From contig CANQOZ010000006.1 of the NCBI GenBank assembly GCA_947625585.1, positions 1 to 23,646 on the forward strand: 23,646 bases of DNA. The letters are read 5' to 3'. This document shows, one piece after another, positions 7,106-14,983 of the stretch (position 1 is the first letter of the stretch; each line of letters begins with the position of its first letter). The position numbers were made by a program, and so were the translations under genes. The DNA comes from an uncultured Eubacteriaceae bacterium (lineage in GTDB: Bacteria; Bacillota; Clostridia; Eubacteriales; Eubacteriaceae). Under the pieces are notes generated by a model. It searched no databases and was not told the DNA's origin. It saw only the letters and a program-made list of their open reading frames with translations.

Positions 7106-7310
7106 TTTCACTCCTAAATTATAATTGTATTATTGAAAATTCTTGACTATTTTATCATTAAAATAATACTAACTTTTTACTATCATTATTTTAATGTGTC
7201 TATTTTCCATCAATTCTGCAAATAATTTTAATAATAAAAAAGATGGGAATAAAGGGAAAACACCTTAATCATAGTATAATAAATTTTTAAAATAAAATAT
7301 TTAGATAATT
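7106..7310. promoter_or_regulatory. Divergent promoter region alaT operon / cysS with an inverted repeat
   Basis: A very AT-rich 205-bp spacer between divergent genes. A perfect 11-bp inverted repeat (ATTAAAATAAT at 7157-7167 and its complement at 7185-7195, 17-nt spacer) lies near the middle. A TATAAT box at 7275-7280 is the likely cysS -10, giving a leader of about 25 nt. TATAAT on the minus strand (7118-7123) could serve alaT, though its start site would then fall in the ribosome binding site. No good -35 boxes are seen. The leader is too short for a T-box. Confidence 0.5.
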
Positions 7311-8711
7311 ATGAAACTATACAATACATTAACCAGAAAAAAAGAAGAATTTAAACCGTTAGTAGAAGGAAAAGTCACAATGTATGCATGTGGTCCAACG
7401 GTTTATAACTATATCCATATCGGAAATGCTAGACCAATAATTATCTTTGACGTATTACGTCGGTACTTTGAATACAGAGGAAATGAAGTGACATTTGTCC
7501 AAAATTTTACCGATGTTGATGACAAGATAATAAATAGAGCTAATGAAGAAAACACAGAGGCTATGGATATTGCTGAAAAATATATTAAGGCTTATTTTGA
7601 AGATGCCGACTCTTTAGGTGTCACTCGTGCAACTATTCATCCAAGAGTATCTGAAAATATGGACTCAATCATATCTATGATTGAAAAACTAATTGAAAAC
7701 GGAAAAGCTTATGTCCAAGATGACGGGAATGTCTATTATTCTGTTGAATCTTTTCCAGAATACGGTAAGCTTTCTGGTCAAAAATTAGAAGAACTTCAAG
7801 CTGGAGCTAGAGTTGACGTTAGTGAGAATAAAAGAAGTCCGCTTGACTTTGCTCTGTGGAAACCAATGAAGGAAGGTGAACCTTATTGGGAAAGTCCTTG
7901 GGGTAAAGGTAGACCAGGATGGCATATTGAATGTTCAGCAATGAGTACAAAGTTACTCGGTCCAACTATTGATATTCATGGCGGTGGTCAAGATTTGATT
8001 TTTCCACATCATGAAAATGAAATAGCTCAAAGTGAAGGAGCTAATAATTGTCAATTTGCCAATTACTGGTTACATAACGGCTACATTAAAATTAATGATG
8101 AAAAAATGAGTAAATCACTCGGTAACTTCTTTACAGTTAGAGATTTAAGAGAGCAAAACTACAACATGGAAGCTTTAAGGTTATTTATGTTAATGGCTCA
8201 TTACCGTACTCCACTTAATTTTTCAGATGATTTAATTGAAACTGCTGTTAATGCTCTAGACCGTTTTAAAAACTTTAAAAATAATTTAAATTACCTTGAA
8301 AGTGTTACAAAAGAACAGGACCTTTCAAAAGAAGATCAAGAATGGATAAAAAATCTTGAAAGTTATAAGGAAAGCTTCATTAATGCGATGGACGATGACT
8401 TGAATACTTCTGATGCCATTAGTGCTATCTTTGAATTAGTTAAAGAAGCAAATATTAAACTTAATGAAGATTCTCCAAAACAATTAATAGTCAATACATT
8501 AAACCTCTTTAACGAACTTACAGGCGTTTTAAATATTGTCCAAGATACAGATAATATTTTAGAAGAAGAGATCTTAGAACTTATTGAGAAACGTCAACAG
8601 GCTAGAAAAGAAAAAAACTTTATTTTAGCTGATCAAATTCGTGATGATTTAATGAACCAGGGAATTGAATTAATGGATACACGTGAAGGTGTTAAATGGA
8701 AAAAAATCTAA
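7311..8711 (+). CDS. cysS: Cysteinyl-tRNA synthetase
   Basis: Class I aminoacyl-tRNA synthetase that charges tRNA-Cys. 466 residues, normal length. Seen: the zinc-ligand region begins with Cys27 (YACGPTVYNY), the HIGH signature reads HIGN (36-39), the second zinc cluster is in GWHIECSAMS and FPHHENEIAQSE, and KMSKS is at 265-269 (EKMSKSLGNF). The anticodon-binding C-terminus ends QARKEKNFILADQIRDDL, as expected. The start has no clear Shine-Dalgarno site, but the protein begins MKLYNTLTRKKEEF like its relatives. It overlaps mrnC by 16 bp, an arrangement common in Bacillota. Confidence 0.97.
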   Translation: MKLYNTLTRKKEEFKPLVEGKVTMYACGPTVYNYIHIGNARPIIIFDVLRRYFEYRGNEVTFVQNFTDVDDKIINRANEENTEAMDIAEKYIKAYFEDADSLGVTRATIHPRVSENMDSIISMIEKLIENGKAYVQDDGNVYYSVESFPEYGKLSGQKLEELQAGARVDVSENKRSPLDFALWKPMKEGEPYWESPWGKGRPGWHIECSAMSTKLLGPTIDIHGGGQDLIFPHHENEIAQSEGANNCQFANYWLHNGYIKINDEKMSKSLGNFFTVRDLREQNYNMEALRLFMLMAHYRTPLNFSDDLIETAVNALDRFKNFKNNLNYLESVTKEQDLSKEDQEWIKNLESYKESFINAMDDDLNTSDAISAIFELVKEANIKLNEDSPKQLIVNTLNLFNELTGVLNIVQDTDNILEEEILELIEKRQQARKEKNFILADQIRDDLMNQGIELMDTREGVKWKKI

Positions 8712-9139
8712 CTCCCGATGAAGTTAATGAAATAATTGAAAAAATTTTATCGGACAAGGAGATTAATAAATTAAACCCGCTGGCTCTTGCTTGGGTTGGT
8801 GATAGTGTATTCTCAAATTTCGTTCGAAAGTTCTTAACAATTAGCTCAAGCCATAAAATTAGTAAGTTACATAAGAAATCAACAAGATATGTCAAGGCAC
8901 AGGCTCAAGCAGAGCTTGTGTCTTATCTTGATCCATATCTGAACGAGAGAGAAAAATCCATTGTTAAAAAAGGTAGGAATACAAACAGTAAAGTTCCAAA
9001 ACACTCTTCAGTTCATGATTACCGATTAGCAACTGGTTTTGAAGCTTTAATCGGTTACTTAGAACTGACTGGACAATATAATCGCTTAAATGAACTCTGT
9101 TATCTTGGAATTAGTCATCTTAATGATTTTGAGGAATAA
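8696..9139 (+). CDS. mrnC: Mini-ribonuclease III
   Basis: Double-strand-specific RNase lacking a dsRNA-binding domain; in B. subtilis it matures 23S rRNA ends. 147 residues, typical. Seen: LALAWVGDSVF (29-39) with catalytic Asp36, the RNTNSKVPKH segment, then YRLATGFEALIGYLEL, the second half of the RNase III active site. The start overlaps the end of cysS with AAGGTG upstream. cysS-mrnC adjacency is the classic Bacillota order; a 23S methyltransferase gene that often follows is absent, the unit ending at a terminator. Confidence 0.95.
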   Translation: MEKNLTPDEVNEIIEKILSDKEINKLNPLALAWVGDSVFSNFVRKFLTISSSHKISKLHKKSTRYVKAQAQAELVSYLDPYLNEREKSIVKKGRNTNSKVPKHSSVHDYRLATGFEALIGYLELTGQYNRLNELCYLGISHLNDFEE

Positions 9140-9142
9140 AAA

Positions 9143-9172
9143 AACCGGATTCGCTCCGGTTATTGTTTTTTA
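9143..9172. terminator. Bidirectional intrinsic terminator between mrnC and ptsH
   Basis: Stem AACCGGA (9143-9149), loop of 5, TCCGGTT (9155-9161). It is followed by a T-rich run on the plus strand (9164-9170) and by T7 on the minus strand (complement of 9138-9144 region). It serves both converging genes. Confidence 0.85.
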
Positions 9173-9427
9173 TAAGTTTTCTTTGAAGAATGCTTCTAAT
9201 TCTGTAATTACATCATCTTCATCTGGACCTTCAGCTCTAACTGTAACTTCTTCACCAGTTTTTGCACCAAGACCCATAACACTTAACATACTTTTTGCAT
9301 TACCTTCTTTACCATCTTTGATAATGGTAACGTCTGATTCGTATGGTTGAGCCTGTTTAACTAATAAGCCAGCTGGACGAGCATGAATACCAGCAGGGTC
9401 TGTAATTACATATGTAAATTCCTTCAT
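9170..9427 (-). CDS. ptsH: Phosphocarrier protein HPr
   Basis: HPr carries phosphate from enzyme I to sugar-specific EIIA proteins. 85 residues, standard. Seen: GIHARPAG with His15, the phosphotransfer site, and AKSMLSVMGLG with Ser46, the site of HPr kinase used for CcpA-dependent catabolite control. The start ATG has AGGAG at good spacing. A TAAAAT box preceded by TG (about 9460-9468, minus strand) may be its promoter. ptsI does not follow, so it is a single-gene unit ending at the shared terminator. Ser46-HPr fits the cre-like palindrome found about 1.4 kb away. Confidence 0.96.
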   Translation of the reverse strand: MKEFTYVITDPAGIHARPAGLLVKQAQPYESDVTIIKDGKEGNAKSMLSVMGLGAKTGEEVTVRAEGPDEDDVITELEAFFKENL

Positions 9428-9506
9428 TTATAACTCCTATCAGGTTTAATCTAGATTTAATTTTAGCATTAAAATCTGGATTCTGCTATATAAAATAAAG
9501 TTTATG

Positions 9507-10580
9507 TTACTGAGCTTGCTGGTTTTGCTGTTGTTGAGCTTGTTGCTGCGCTGCCTGTTCTTGCTGAGCTTGCTGTAGAGCGGCTTCTTGTGCAGCTACA
9601 TCAGCGTTGTATTCTTCTAACGACCATCCCGCACTATTGATAATTTTTGCGGCATCTTCGCCAACGTATCTAAAAGCTGACGGATCATATGGATGAAGGG
9701 TTATCTCTTCTTTACCTTCTGGATATCGTAGTACAAAACCATATTTATAGGCATTTTCAGTTAACCATTTATAGGATTCGGATTCCTTAAAGCTTGCCGG
9801 ATTAATCGTTTCGTCTAATCCAAAATTAACTAACAATCCTGTACTATGTTCATCTGTTCCTGGAATCATCATCCTCTGTTGAGCTGCAGCATTCGCATTA
9901 GCGGTTGAATATCCCTGATCTTTATATTGTTGGACCAATGTATTGTAATTATTTAAATAATCTTCAACACTTGTATAACCAGCCAATATATTTACATTTT
10001 CATCAGAATTTTCAGCATGTTTCTTTAAATCTTCAAGGAGCTTTACTGTTTGTTTTGTTATTCTGTAATCAACTTGAACACCATTAGTTCCATTAACCGT
10101 TGAAGTAGCTACAGCAAATTCCTTAGCAGCAGGTTTATTCCCACTTATTACAAAAGTTTCCCAACTTTTATCAGTGTCACTAGCAACGATTCCATTTTGT
10201 GGAATGGCTTTATTCGATTTTCTTGCTGAATCATACAGATAATAAAAGATTGCAATAAATATGAGAGCAAGAATCAGCCCGATTGTTAATACTGTTAACT
10301 CCAAAGGAGTAAAGCGCTGAAGTAAGTTAAACTTCTTCCTAGGCTTCTTCTTGGCTTTTGCTTTCTTTTTTCTTTTCTTCTTATCAGTTTTACTTTCGCT
10401 TTTATCTTTTTCAGGATTTTCACTTGCTAATTCTGATTCTTTAGCATAAGTGTCATCTTTATTGTCATCAGTTGACTCTTCATTAGGAGTTTCAACTGGT
10501 TCCTCTTGAACGTCTATATCTATATCAATTGGCTCAGCTACAGCTTCGTTCATGTTATCGATACTTTGTTCTTCGGCCAT
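9507..10580 (-). CDS. Membrane-anchored VanY/DacB-like D,D-carboxypeptidase homologue, zinc site broken
   Basis: 357 residues: an acidic cytoplasmic start (1-60), a Lys/Arg-rich stretch (66-84), one membrane segment (about 95-116), then a VanY-type peptidase domain (about 160-325) and a Gln/Ala tail (330-357). Seen: ILAGYTSVEDY, PGTDEHSTGLLVNFG (240-254), WLTENAYKYGFVLRYPEGKEE and YDPSAFRYVG (298-307). In active relatives the zinc ligands are the His of SEHxTG, the Asp of LAxD, and the His of EPWH, with Glu of EPWH catalytic. Here His245 remains, but Asp is Asn252, His is Ala302 and Glu is Asp299. Inference: it cannot hold zinc normally and is probably a cell-wall-binding or regulatory pseudoenzyme. 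The start has only a weak ribosome site; an extended -10 lies at 10613-10618. Confidence 0.82.
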   Translation of the reverse strand: MAEEQSIDNMNEAVAEPIDIDIDVQEEPVETPNEESTDDNKDDTYAKESELASENPEKDKSESKTDKKKRKKKAKAKKKPRKKFNLLQRFTPLELTVLTIGLILALIFIAIFYYLYDSARKSNKAIPQNGIVASDTDKSWETFVISGNKPAAKEFAVATSTVNGTNGVQVDYRITKQTVKLLEDLKKHAENSDENVNILAGYTSVEDYLNNYNTLVQQYKDQGYSTANANAAAQQRMMIPGTDEHSTGLLVNFGLDETINPASFKESESYKWLTENAYKYGFVLRYPEGKEEITLHPYDPSAFRYVGEDAAKIINSAGWSLEEYNADVAAQEAALQQAQQEQAAQQQAQQQQNQQAQ

Positions 10581-10836
10581 GTTTAAACACTTTCTTTGAA
10601 AAATTCTAGATAATTATAACATGATACTAGAATAATTTTGTAACAATAAAAATACAATAGTGGAAATATTGAAGTTGTATTGAATGCTAAACGTTACCAT
10701 TATTTGAAGTTTAAATACTAGAAATATTCGAAACTTTAGCTGTAGCTTTTTATTATAGTAATAATAAATCCATTTGGATGATAAATATACGAAAATCGTA
10801 TAGAGTGTAAACGTTTACATTTTAACGCAAAAAAAG
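10581..10836. promoter_or_regulatory. Regulatory spacer upstream of the VanY-like gene
   Basis: 256 bp without a gene. On the minus strand an extended -10, TG-T-TATAAT, lies at 10613-10621, and a second TATAAT at 10752-10757. A 15-bp cre-like imperfect palindrome TGCTAAACGTTACCA is at 10685-10699. A 7-bp stem hairpin (TATACGA, 3-nt loop, TCGTATA) is at 10786-10802. A perfect cre-type palindrome is at 10806-10819. The spacer ends with the T-run behind tRNA-Leu. Confidence 0.5.
10806..10819. promoter_or_regulatory. Perfect cre-type palindrome (candidate CcpA site)
   Basis: TGTAAACGTTTACA is a perfect 14-bp palindrome that fits the CcpA consensus TGWAANCGNTNWCA at every fixed position. It lies about 50 bp upstream of a minus-strand TATAAT (10752-10757) that could drive the VanY-like gene, and just behind the tRNA-Leu 3' end. 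CcpA itself is not in the window, but HPr with Ser46 is. Confidence 0.6.
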
Positions 10837-10922
10837 TGCGAGGAATGAGACTTGAACTCACATGAGAAAACCTTCTCACAGGCCCCTCAAACCTGCGCGT
10901 CTGCCAATTCCGCCATCCTCGC
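10837..10922 (-). tRNA. tRNA-Leu (anticodon GAG)
   Basis: Acceptor stem GCGAGGA pairs with TCCTCGC; discriminator A at 10837; D-arm GCG...CGC with a TTGG loop; anticodon stem CAGGT/GCCTG with loop TTGAGGG, anticodon GAG (reads CUU/CUC). A long variable arm (GAGAA...TTCTC) is typical of class II tRNAs, and the T-arm has TTCAAGT. The 3' CCA is not encoded. A T-run follows. 86 nt. Confidence 0.95.
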
Positions 10923-10930
10923 TTGCGTAA

Positions 10931-10965
10931 CATATCTATTATAATCCCCTCAATAGATATGTCAA
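10931..10965 (-). promoter_or_regulatory. tRNA-Leu promoter overlaid by a perfect inverted repeat
   Basis: On the minus strand TTGACA (10960-10965), a 16-bp spacer and TATAAT (10938-10943) form a strong housekeeping promoter; the -35 overlaps the coaE stop codon. A perfect 10-bp inverted repeat, CATATCTATT (10931-10940) with AATAGATATG (10952-10961) and an 11-nt spacer, covers the -10, the spacer and part of the -35. Confidence 0.8.
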
Positions 10966-11609
10966 GTACTTTTTTCGTAAATTTCTAATTCTTTTTCAAT
11001 TCTTTCATCTCGTTGTCGTAACGATTCTAAGTATTCAGTTAAAATAGTTTCAAGTGTTTCAAGATTAGAGTTATTATAGATAACAGTATCTGCTTTAGAG
11101 ATCTTATAGTCTTCTGAAACTTGAGAATTGATTCTACTGTCAATTTCTGAAGTTGCCAATCCATCCCTTTGCTTAATCCGTTTAGCTCTTTCTTCTTCAT
11201 TTACTGTAATAACCAGGATTTCATCCACTCTGTTATATTCACCAGATTCAAACAAAAGTGGACAATCGTAGATTATATAATCGGAGCCTTTTAATTCCTC
11301 AACTTGTCTATCGACTTCTTCTTTTATAAGTGGATGTAGAACGGAATTAAGTCTTTCTAACTCATATGGGTTCTCAAAAACAGTTTTTGCCATCAGCTTT
11401 CTGTTATATTCACCATTTTCTAAAACATACTCTTTTCCGAATACTTTCTCTATTTCTTTTAATCCTTTACCACCTTTTTTTAACAGCTCAAAACTCACCA
11501 AGTCCGCATCAATGACTGGAAGTCCTAAATTTTCTTTAAAAATTTTAGCTGAACTGGTTTTCCCAGAACCAATCGTTCCAGTCAAACCGATTATTTTACT
11601 TTGCTTCAT
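10962..11609 (-). CDS. coaE: Dephospho-CoA kinase
   Basis: Last step of coenzyme A synthesis: phosphorylates the ribose 3'-OH of dephospho-CoA. 215 residues from the chosen start. Seen: P-loop GLTGTIGSGKT, VIDADLVSFELL with the DAD substrate site, LNSVLHPLI, YDCPLLFES and RINSQVSEDYKISKAD, matching the family's RxxxQ lid region. All are intact. An upstream in-frame ATG at 11654 would add 15 residues lying inside polA and unlike any CoaE, so I choose the ATG at 11609, which gives MKQSKIIGLTG. It overlaps the end of polA by 14 bp and is probably translated by coupling; polA-coaE is a common Bacillota pair. Confidence 0.95.
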   Translation of the reverse strand: MKQSKIIGLTGTIGSGKTSSAKIFKENLGLPVIDADLVSFELLKKGGKGLKEIEKVFGKEYVLENGEYNRKLMAKTVFENPYELERLNSVLHPLIKEEVDRQVEELKGSDYIIYDCPLLFESGEYNRVDEILVITVNEEERAKRIKQRDGLATSEIDSRINSQVSEDYKISKADTVIYNNSNLETLETILTEYLESLRQRDERIEKELEIYEKST

Positions 11610-14292
11610 ACCATGAATAGCCTGTCTTAGCTTCCACGCTGAGTGGAACATCAAGTTTTACTGCATTCTCCATTTTTTCAACTAATAATTTTTCAACACG
11701 TTTACTATCTTCTTTTGAGGAATCAATAATAAGTTCATCATGAACCTGCAGAATTAAGTGGGCATCCAATTTCTCTTTTTCGAGAGCTTCACTAACGTCA
11801 ATCATTGCTTTTTTGATTATATCAGCTGCTGCTCCTTGTATTGGCATATTCTGTGCCATTCGTTCACCGGACTGAGCCACTACCCTGTTTTTACTATTAA
11901 TTTCTGGAATATATCTTCTTCTACCGAAGATTGTTTGAGAATATCCCTTTTCTCGTGCTGAATTGATGCTACTCTCTAGATAATTCTTAATTTTTGGATA
12001 GGTGTGGAAATAAGTATCAATAAAATCTTGTGCTTCATTCCTTGAAACACCTAAATCTTTTGCTAAAGTAAACGCCTGTTTTCCATATATTAAACCAAAG
12101 TTTATCATTTTTGCATATCTTCTTTGAGAAGAATTAACTTCATTTAGTTCTTCATGAAATACTTTGGCTGCTGTATCAGCGTGGACATCTCTACCTTCTT
12201 TAAAAGCATTTATAAGCGTTTCATCACCTGATAAGGATGCTAATACTCTTAATTCGATCTGTGAGTAGTCAGCATCAACTAAGACTCTATCAGGAGCCGA
12301 TGCAATGAATACTTTCCTTATTTCCCTTCCCATTTCCGTTTTAACCGGAATATTTTGTAAGTTTGGATCAGCTGAAGATATTCTACCCGTTGTTGTAACT
12401 GTTTGGTTAAACGTTGAATATATCTTATCGGTTTCAGGATCAACAAAGCCAATTAGACCTTTACCATAAGTTGAGTCAAGTTTATTAATTTTTCTCCATT
12501 CCAATATTTTTTCAACTATTGGATGGTGAACTTTTAATTCTTCAAGGACTTCAGCTGATGTAGAATATCCAGTCTTCGTCTTTTTAATTACCGGAAGTTT
12601 TAAATCTTCAAATAAAACTTTCCCTAATTGTTTTGGGGATCCAATATTAAATTTTGAACCAGCCAGTTCATAGATTTCAGATTCAAGAGTATTTAAGTTT
12701 TCTTCAAATTTAACTGAGAGACCTTTTAACATTTCAAGATCAACTTTAAAACCATACTCTTCCATCTCTGCTAATACAGGTTCTAGCTTAACTTCTATAT
12801 CTTCATAGAGTCCAAGCATTCCATCTTGTTCTATTTTCTCCCTTAAGAACGGATAAATCTTTTTAATAAGATCAACACCCTGAACTAACCAATTTCTAAA
12901 TTTATCCTCTCCAACTTCTTCAACTGTTTTAAGTGATCGTCCTTTACCAAATAAGTCAACTTCACTTGGATAATCAACATCTAACCATCTACTAGCTATA
13001 GAAGATAAATCATACTGCCCTAGTGAAGGATCATTCAAATAGGAAGCAATATATAAATCAAATGTTAAATTGGTAATAGTCGCATTATATCTATTGAAAA
13101 TTTTTTCTAAATTTTTAAAATTATGCCCATATGCCTGAATTTCATCTGCATTTGGAACACCAATTATTCCACGACAAAATGCCTTAATTAACTCTTGATT
13201 CTTAATAAAATAATAGAAATTTCCTACTTCAATTGCAAAATAGATGTCTCCACCACTATCAGGAGCATTATACGGATCATTCTTAGCAGTATTATACTGA
13301 AAATAATTAATATTATAGGATTTTCTAGAATTTATTCTCCCTAATAAACCTTGAAGTTCATTCTTTGAAGTGATTTCAACTGAACTAATACTGTTTAGAT
13401 TTTGTTTTGTCTGAGTATTTTCTCCAGCCTCCCCTTCATCTAATCGAGAAAGAATTGACCTAAATCCCAATTCATGCATAATTGCTTCAGATTCTGGAGT
13501 TAGTAATCCTTTAAATTTTAAATCGTCTAATGGCTCGTTTAGAGGAACATCACAAACAATGGTCCCCAGATATAAAGAATCATAAGCATCTTTTTCACCA
13601 TTAACAATTCTTTCTTTTAATTTCCCTTTAAGGTCATCAGTATGTTCATAAAGATCTTCTAGAGTATGATATTGCTTAACAAGTTTTAAAGCAGTTTTTT
13701 CACCAACTCCTGCAATTCCTGGAATATTATCACTTTTATCTCCCATTAATGCTTTAACAGTCTTTAGTTCTTCAGGAGTTACCCCATATTCTTTTTCAAT
13801 ATAATCTTCATTAATATCAAAAAATTGATAACCACTTCTTGAAGCTGGATACAGAACACTGACATTATCTTTAACTAATTGGAAGGAATCTCTGTCGCCC
13901 GTAAGAATAAAAGTATTAATTCCTTCATTTGAGGCTTCCGTACTTAAAGTCCCAATAATATCATCAGCTTCATAACCCTTTTTTTCGATTACTGAAATAT
14001 CCATTGAAGCTAGAAGGTCTTTTAGAGTATTAAGCTGAATCACTAAATCTTCAGGCATTTTTTCTCTACCAGCCTTATAATCTTCAAACTTTTCATGACG
14101 AAAGGTTTTAGCATTGTAGTCAAATGCAACAGCAAGATAATCAGGATTGTAATCTTCTTTAATTTTAAGAAGAACATTCATAAAGCCATAAACGGCTGAT
14201 GTTGGTACACCTTTAGGGGAGTTCATTGGTCTCATACCGTAAAACATCCTATATAGTAAGGAGTTACCATCTATTAATATGCAAGATTTCAT
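11596..14292 (-). CDS. polA: DNA polymerase I
   Basis: 898 residues, full length. Domains: 5'-nuclease (1 to about 290) with YEADDIIGT, TGDRDSFQLV and GDKSDNIPGIAGVGEKT; a 3'-5' exonuclease-fold domain (about 310-480) without recognisable DxE or other metal-binding motifs, so proofreading is presumably absent as in many Bacillota; and the polymerase domain with motif A DYSQIELR (Asp675), motif B RRYAKMINFGLIYG and motif C QVHDELI (Asp852), all intact. It repairs gaps and removes Okazaki primers. Unusual start: the ATG lies 12 bases after the T-run of the upstream terminator with no Shine-Dalgarno site (TTATTATTATG-like context). A TATACT box 7 bases before the ATG could make a nearly leaderless mRNA. 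Confidence 0.97.
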   Translation of the reverse strand: MKSCILIDGNSLLYRMFYGMRPMNSPKGVPTSAVYGFMNVLLKIKEDYNPDYLAVAFDYNAKTFRHEKFEDYKAGREKMPEDLVIQLNTLKDLLASMDISVIEKKGYEADDIIGTLSTEASNEGINTFILTGDRDSFQLVKDNVSVLYPASRSGYQFFDINEDYIEKEYGVTPEELKTVKALMGDKSDNIPGIAGVGEKTALKLVKQYHTLEDLYEHTDDLKGKLKERIVNGEKDAYDSLYLGTIVCDVPLNEPLDDLKFKGLLTPESEAIMHELGFRSILSRLDEGEAGENTQTKQNLNSISSVEITSKNELQGLLGRINSRKSYNINYFQYNTAKNDPYNAPDSGGDIYFAIEVGNFYYFIKNQELIKAFCRGIIGVPNADEIQAYGHNFKNLEKIFNRYNATITNLTFDLYIASYLNDPSLGQYDLSSIASRWLDVDYPSEVDLFGKGRSLKTVEEVGEDKFRNWLVQGVDLIKKIYPFLREKIEQDGMLGLYEDIEVKLEPVLAEMEEYGFKVDLEMLKGLSVKFEENLNTLESEIYELAGSKFNIGSPKQLGKVLFEDLKLPVIKKTKTGYSTSAEVLEELKVHHPIVEKILEWRKINKLDSTYGKGLIGFVDPETDKIYSTFNQTVTTTGRISSADPNLQNIPVKTEMGREIRKVFIASAPDRVLVDADYSQIELRVLASLSGDETLINAFKEGRDVHADTAAKVFHEELNEVNSSQRRYAKMINFGLIYGKQAFTLAKDLGVSRNEAQDFIDTYFHTYPKIKNYLESSINSAREKGYSQTIFGRRRYIPEINSKNRVVAQSGERMAQNMPIQGAAADIIKKAMIDVSEALEKEKLDAHLILQVHDELIIDSSKEDSKRVEKLLVEKMENAVKLDVPLSVEAKTGYSWYEAK

Positions 14293-14303
14293 AATAATAA
14301 GTA

Positions 14304-14332
14304 TAAAAAAACCCCGGATTTGACCGAGGTTT
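14304..14332 (-). terminator. Intrinsic terminator behind the lipoprotein gene
   Basis: On the minus strand: ACCTCGG (14324-14330), 6-nt loop, CCGGGGT (14311-14317) with one U-G pair, then a T-run (14304-14311). It lies in the 43-bp gap between the lipoprotein and polA. Confidence 0.85.
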
Positions 14333-14335
14333 TCA

Positions 14336-14983
14336 TCATGTCTTTGATAATACTACTGCACCTTCTCCAGTAAGTAATTTCGCTTTATCATTACTTGGAG
14401 TTAGTGTAAGTTGTGTGTTTTCCGGATTTAAGGAATATGTATATTGGAAAACGCCAAGGTCTTGTCTTAAATTATAACTAGTTCCATCATTCGATTCACC
14501 ACCGGTTGTGGCACTAAATGTTATTGTACCATTTTCAATCTCATAAGAACCGACTCGTGAATAAAAATTACCTTTTCCATCAGGACCTTGTGTTCCTGTC
14601 GTAATAGTAAATCCTCTACTGTTATCCATTTTTACACGAACAACTGAAGCATTTCCATTTTCAATAGGTGTTGCAGATTCCCAAGTACCAGCAAGTTTAT
14701 CCATCTGCTCTCTTAATTCAGGTGGATTATTTTCCTGTTGTAACTGATCATAAGTTTTTACTACAGGTGTTTTTCCATCGGAGTTAGGGTTTGCAGCAAC
14801 ACTATCTTGAGCTTTAACATCACCAGACTTCGAAGAATCTTTAGATTCAGTACTTTCTATTGCTTCATCGCCTGATTTTCCTGAACCTCCACCTGCTGTG
14901 TCCTTACCTGTTGAACAACCTACCATTAAAAATGTCAATAATATGAGTAAAGTAAAAATACTAAAAAATTTCGATTTAATCAC
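14336..14983 (-). CDS. Secreted lipoprotein of unknown function
   Basis: 215 residues. Seen: a signal peptide, MIKSKFFSIFTLLILLTFL, and lipobox LMVGC with lipidated Cys23, then a Gly/Ser/Lys/Asp-rich flexible linker (24 to about 75). The C-terminal domain (about 98-215) opens with LAGTWES and carries NGTITFSATTGG and NTQLTLTPSND, a beta-rich pattern like small lipocalin-like secreted domains that often start with 'GTW'. No catalytic motif is recognised. It would sit on the outer face of the membrane. The start is GTG, chosen because a strong GGGAGG site lies 9 bases upstream and the signal peptide begins there. It stands alone, with its own terminator and a possible long leader. Confidence 0.85.
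   Translation of the reverse strand: MIKSKFFSIFTLLILLTFLMVGCSTGKDTAGGGSGKSGDEAIESTESKDSSKSGDVKAQDSVAANPNSDGKTPVVKTYDQLQQENNPPELREQMDKLAGTWESATPIENGNASVVRVKMDNSRGFTITTGTQGPDGKGNFYSRVGSYEIENGTITFSATTGGESNDGTSYNLRQDLGVFQYTYSLNPENTQLTLTPSNDKAKLLTGEGAVVLSKT

Noticed and set aside
7196..7310. T-box riboswitch before cysS
   Set aside because: The likely -10 box leaves a leader of only about 25 nt, with no terminator or T-box sequence.
10736..10933. Small minus-strand frame containing RGWRNWQTRRFEGP
   Set aside because: It lies over tRNA-Leu; this peptide is a familiar translation of a tRNA gene.
11610..11654. Longer coaE start at 11654
   Set aside because: The extra 15 residues lie in polA coding sequence and do not resemble CoaE N-termini, which begin just before the P-loop.
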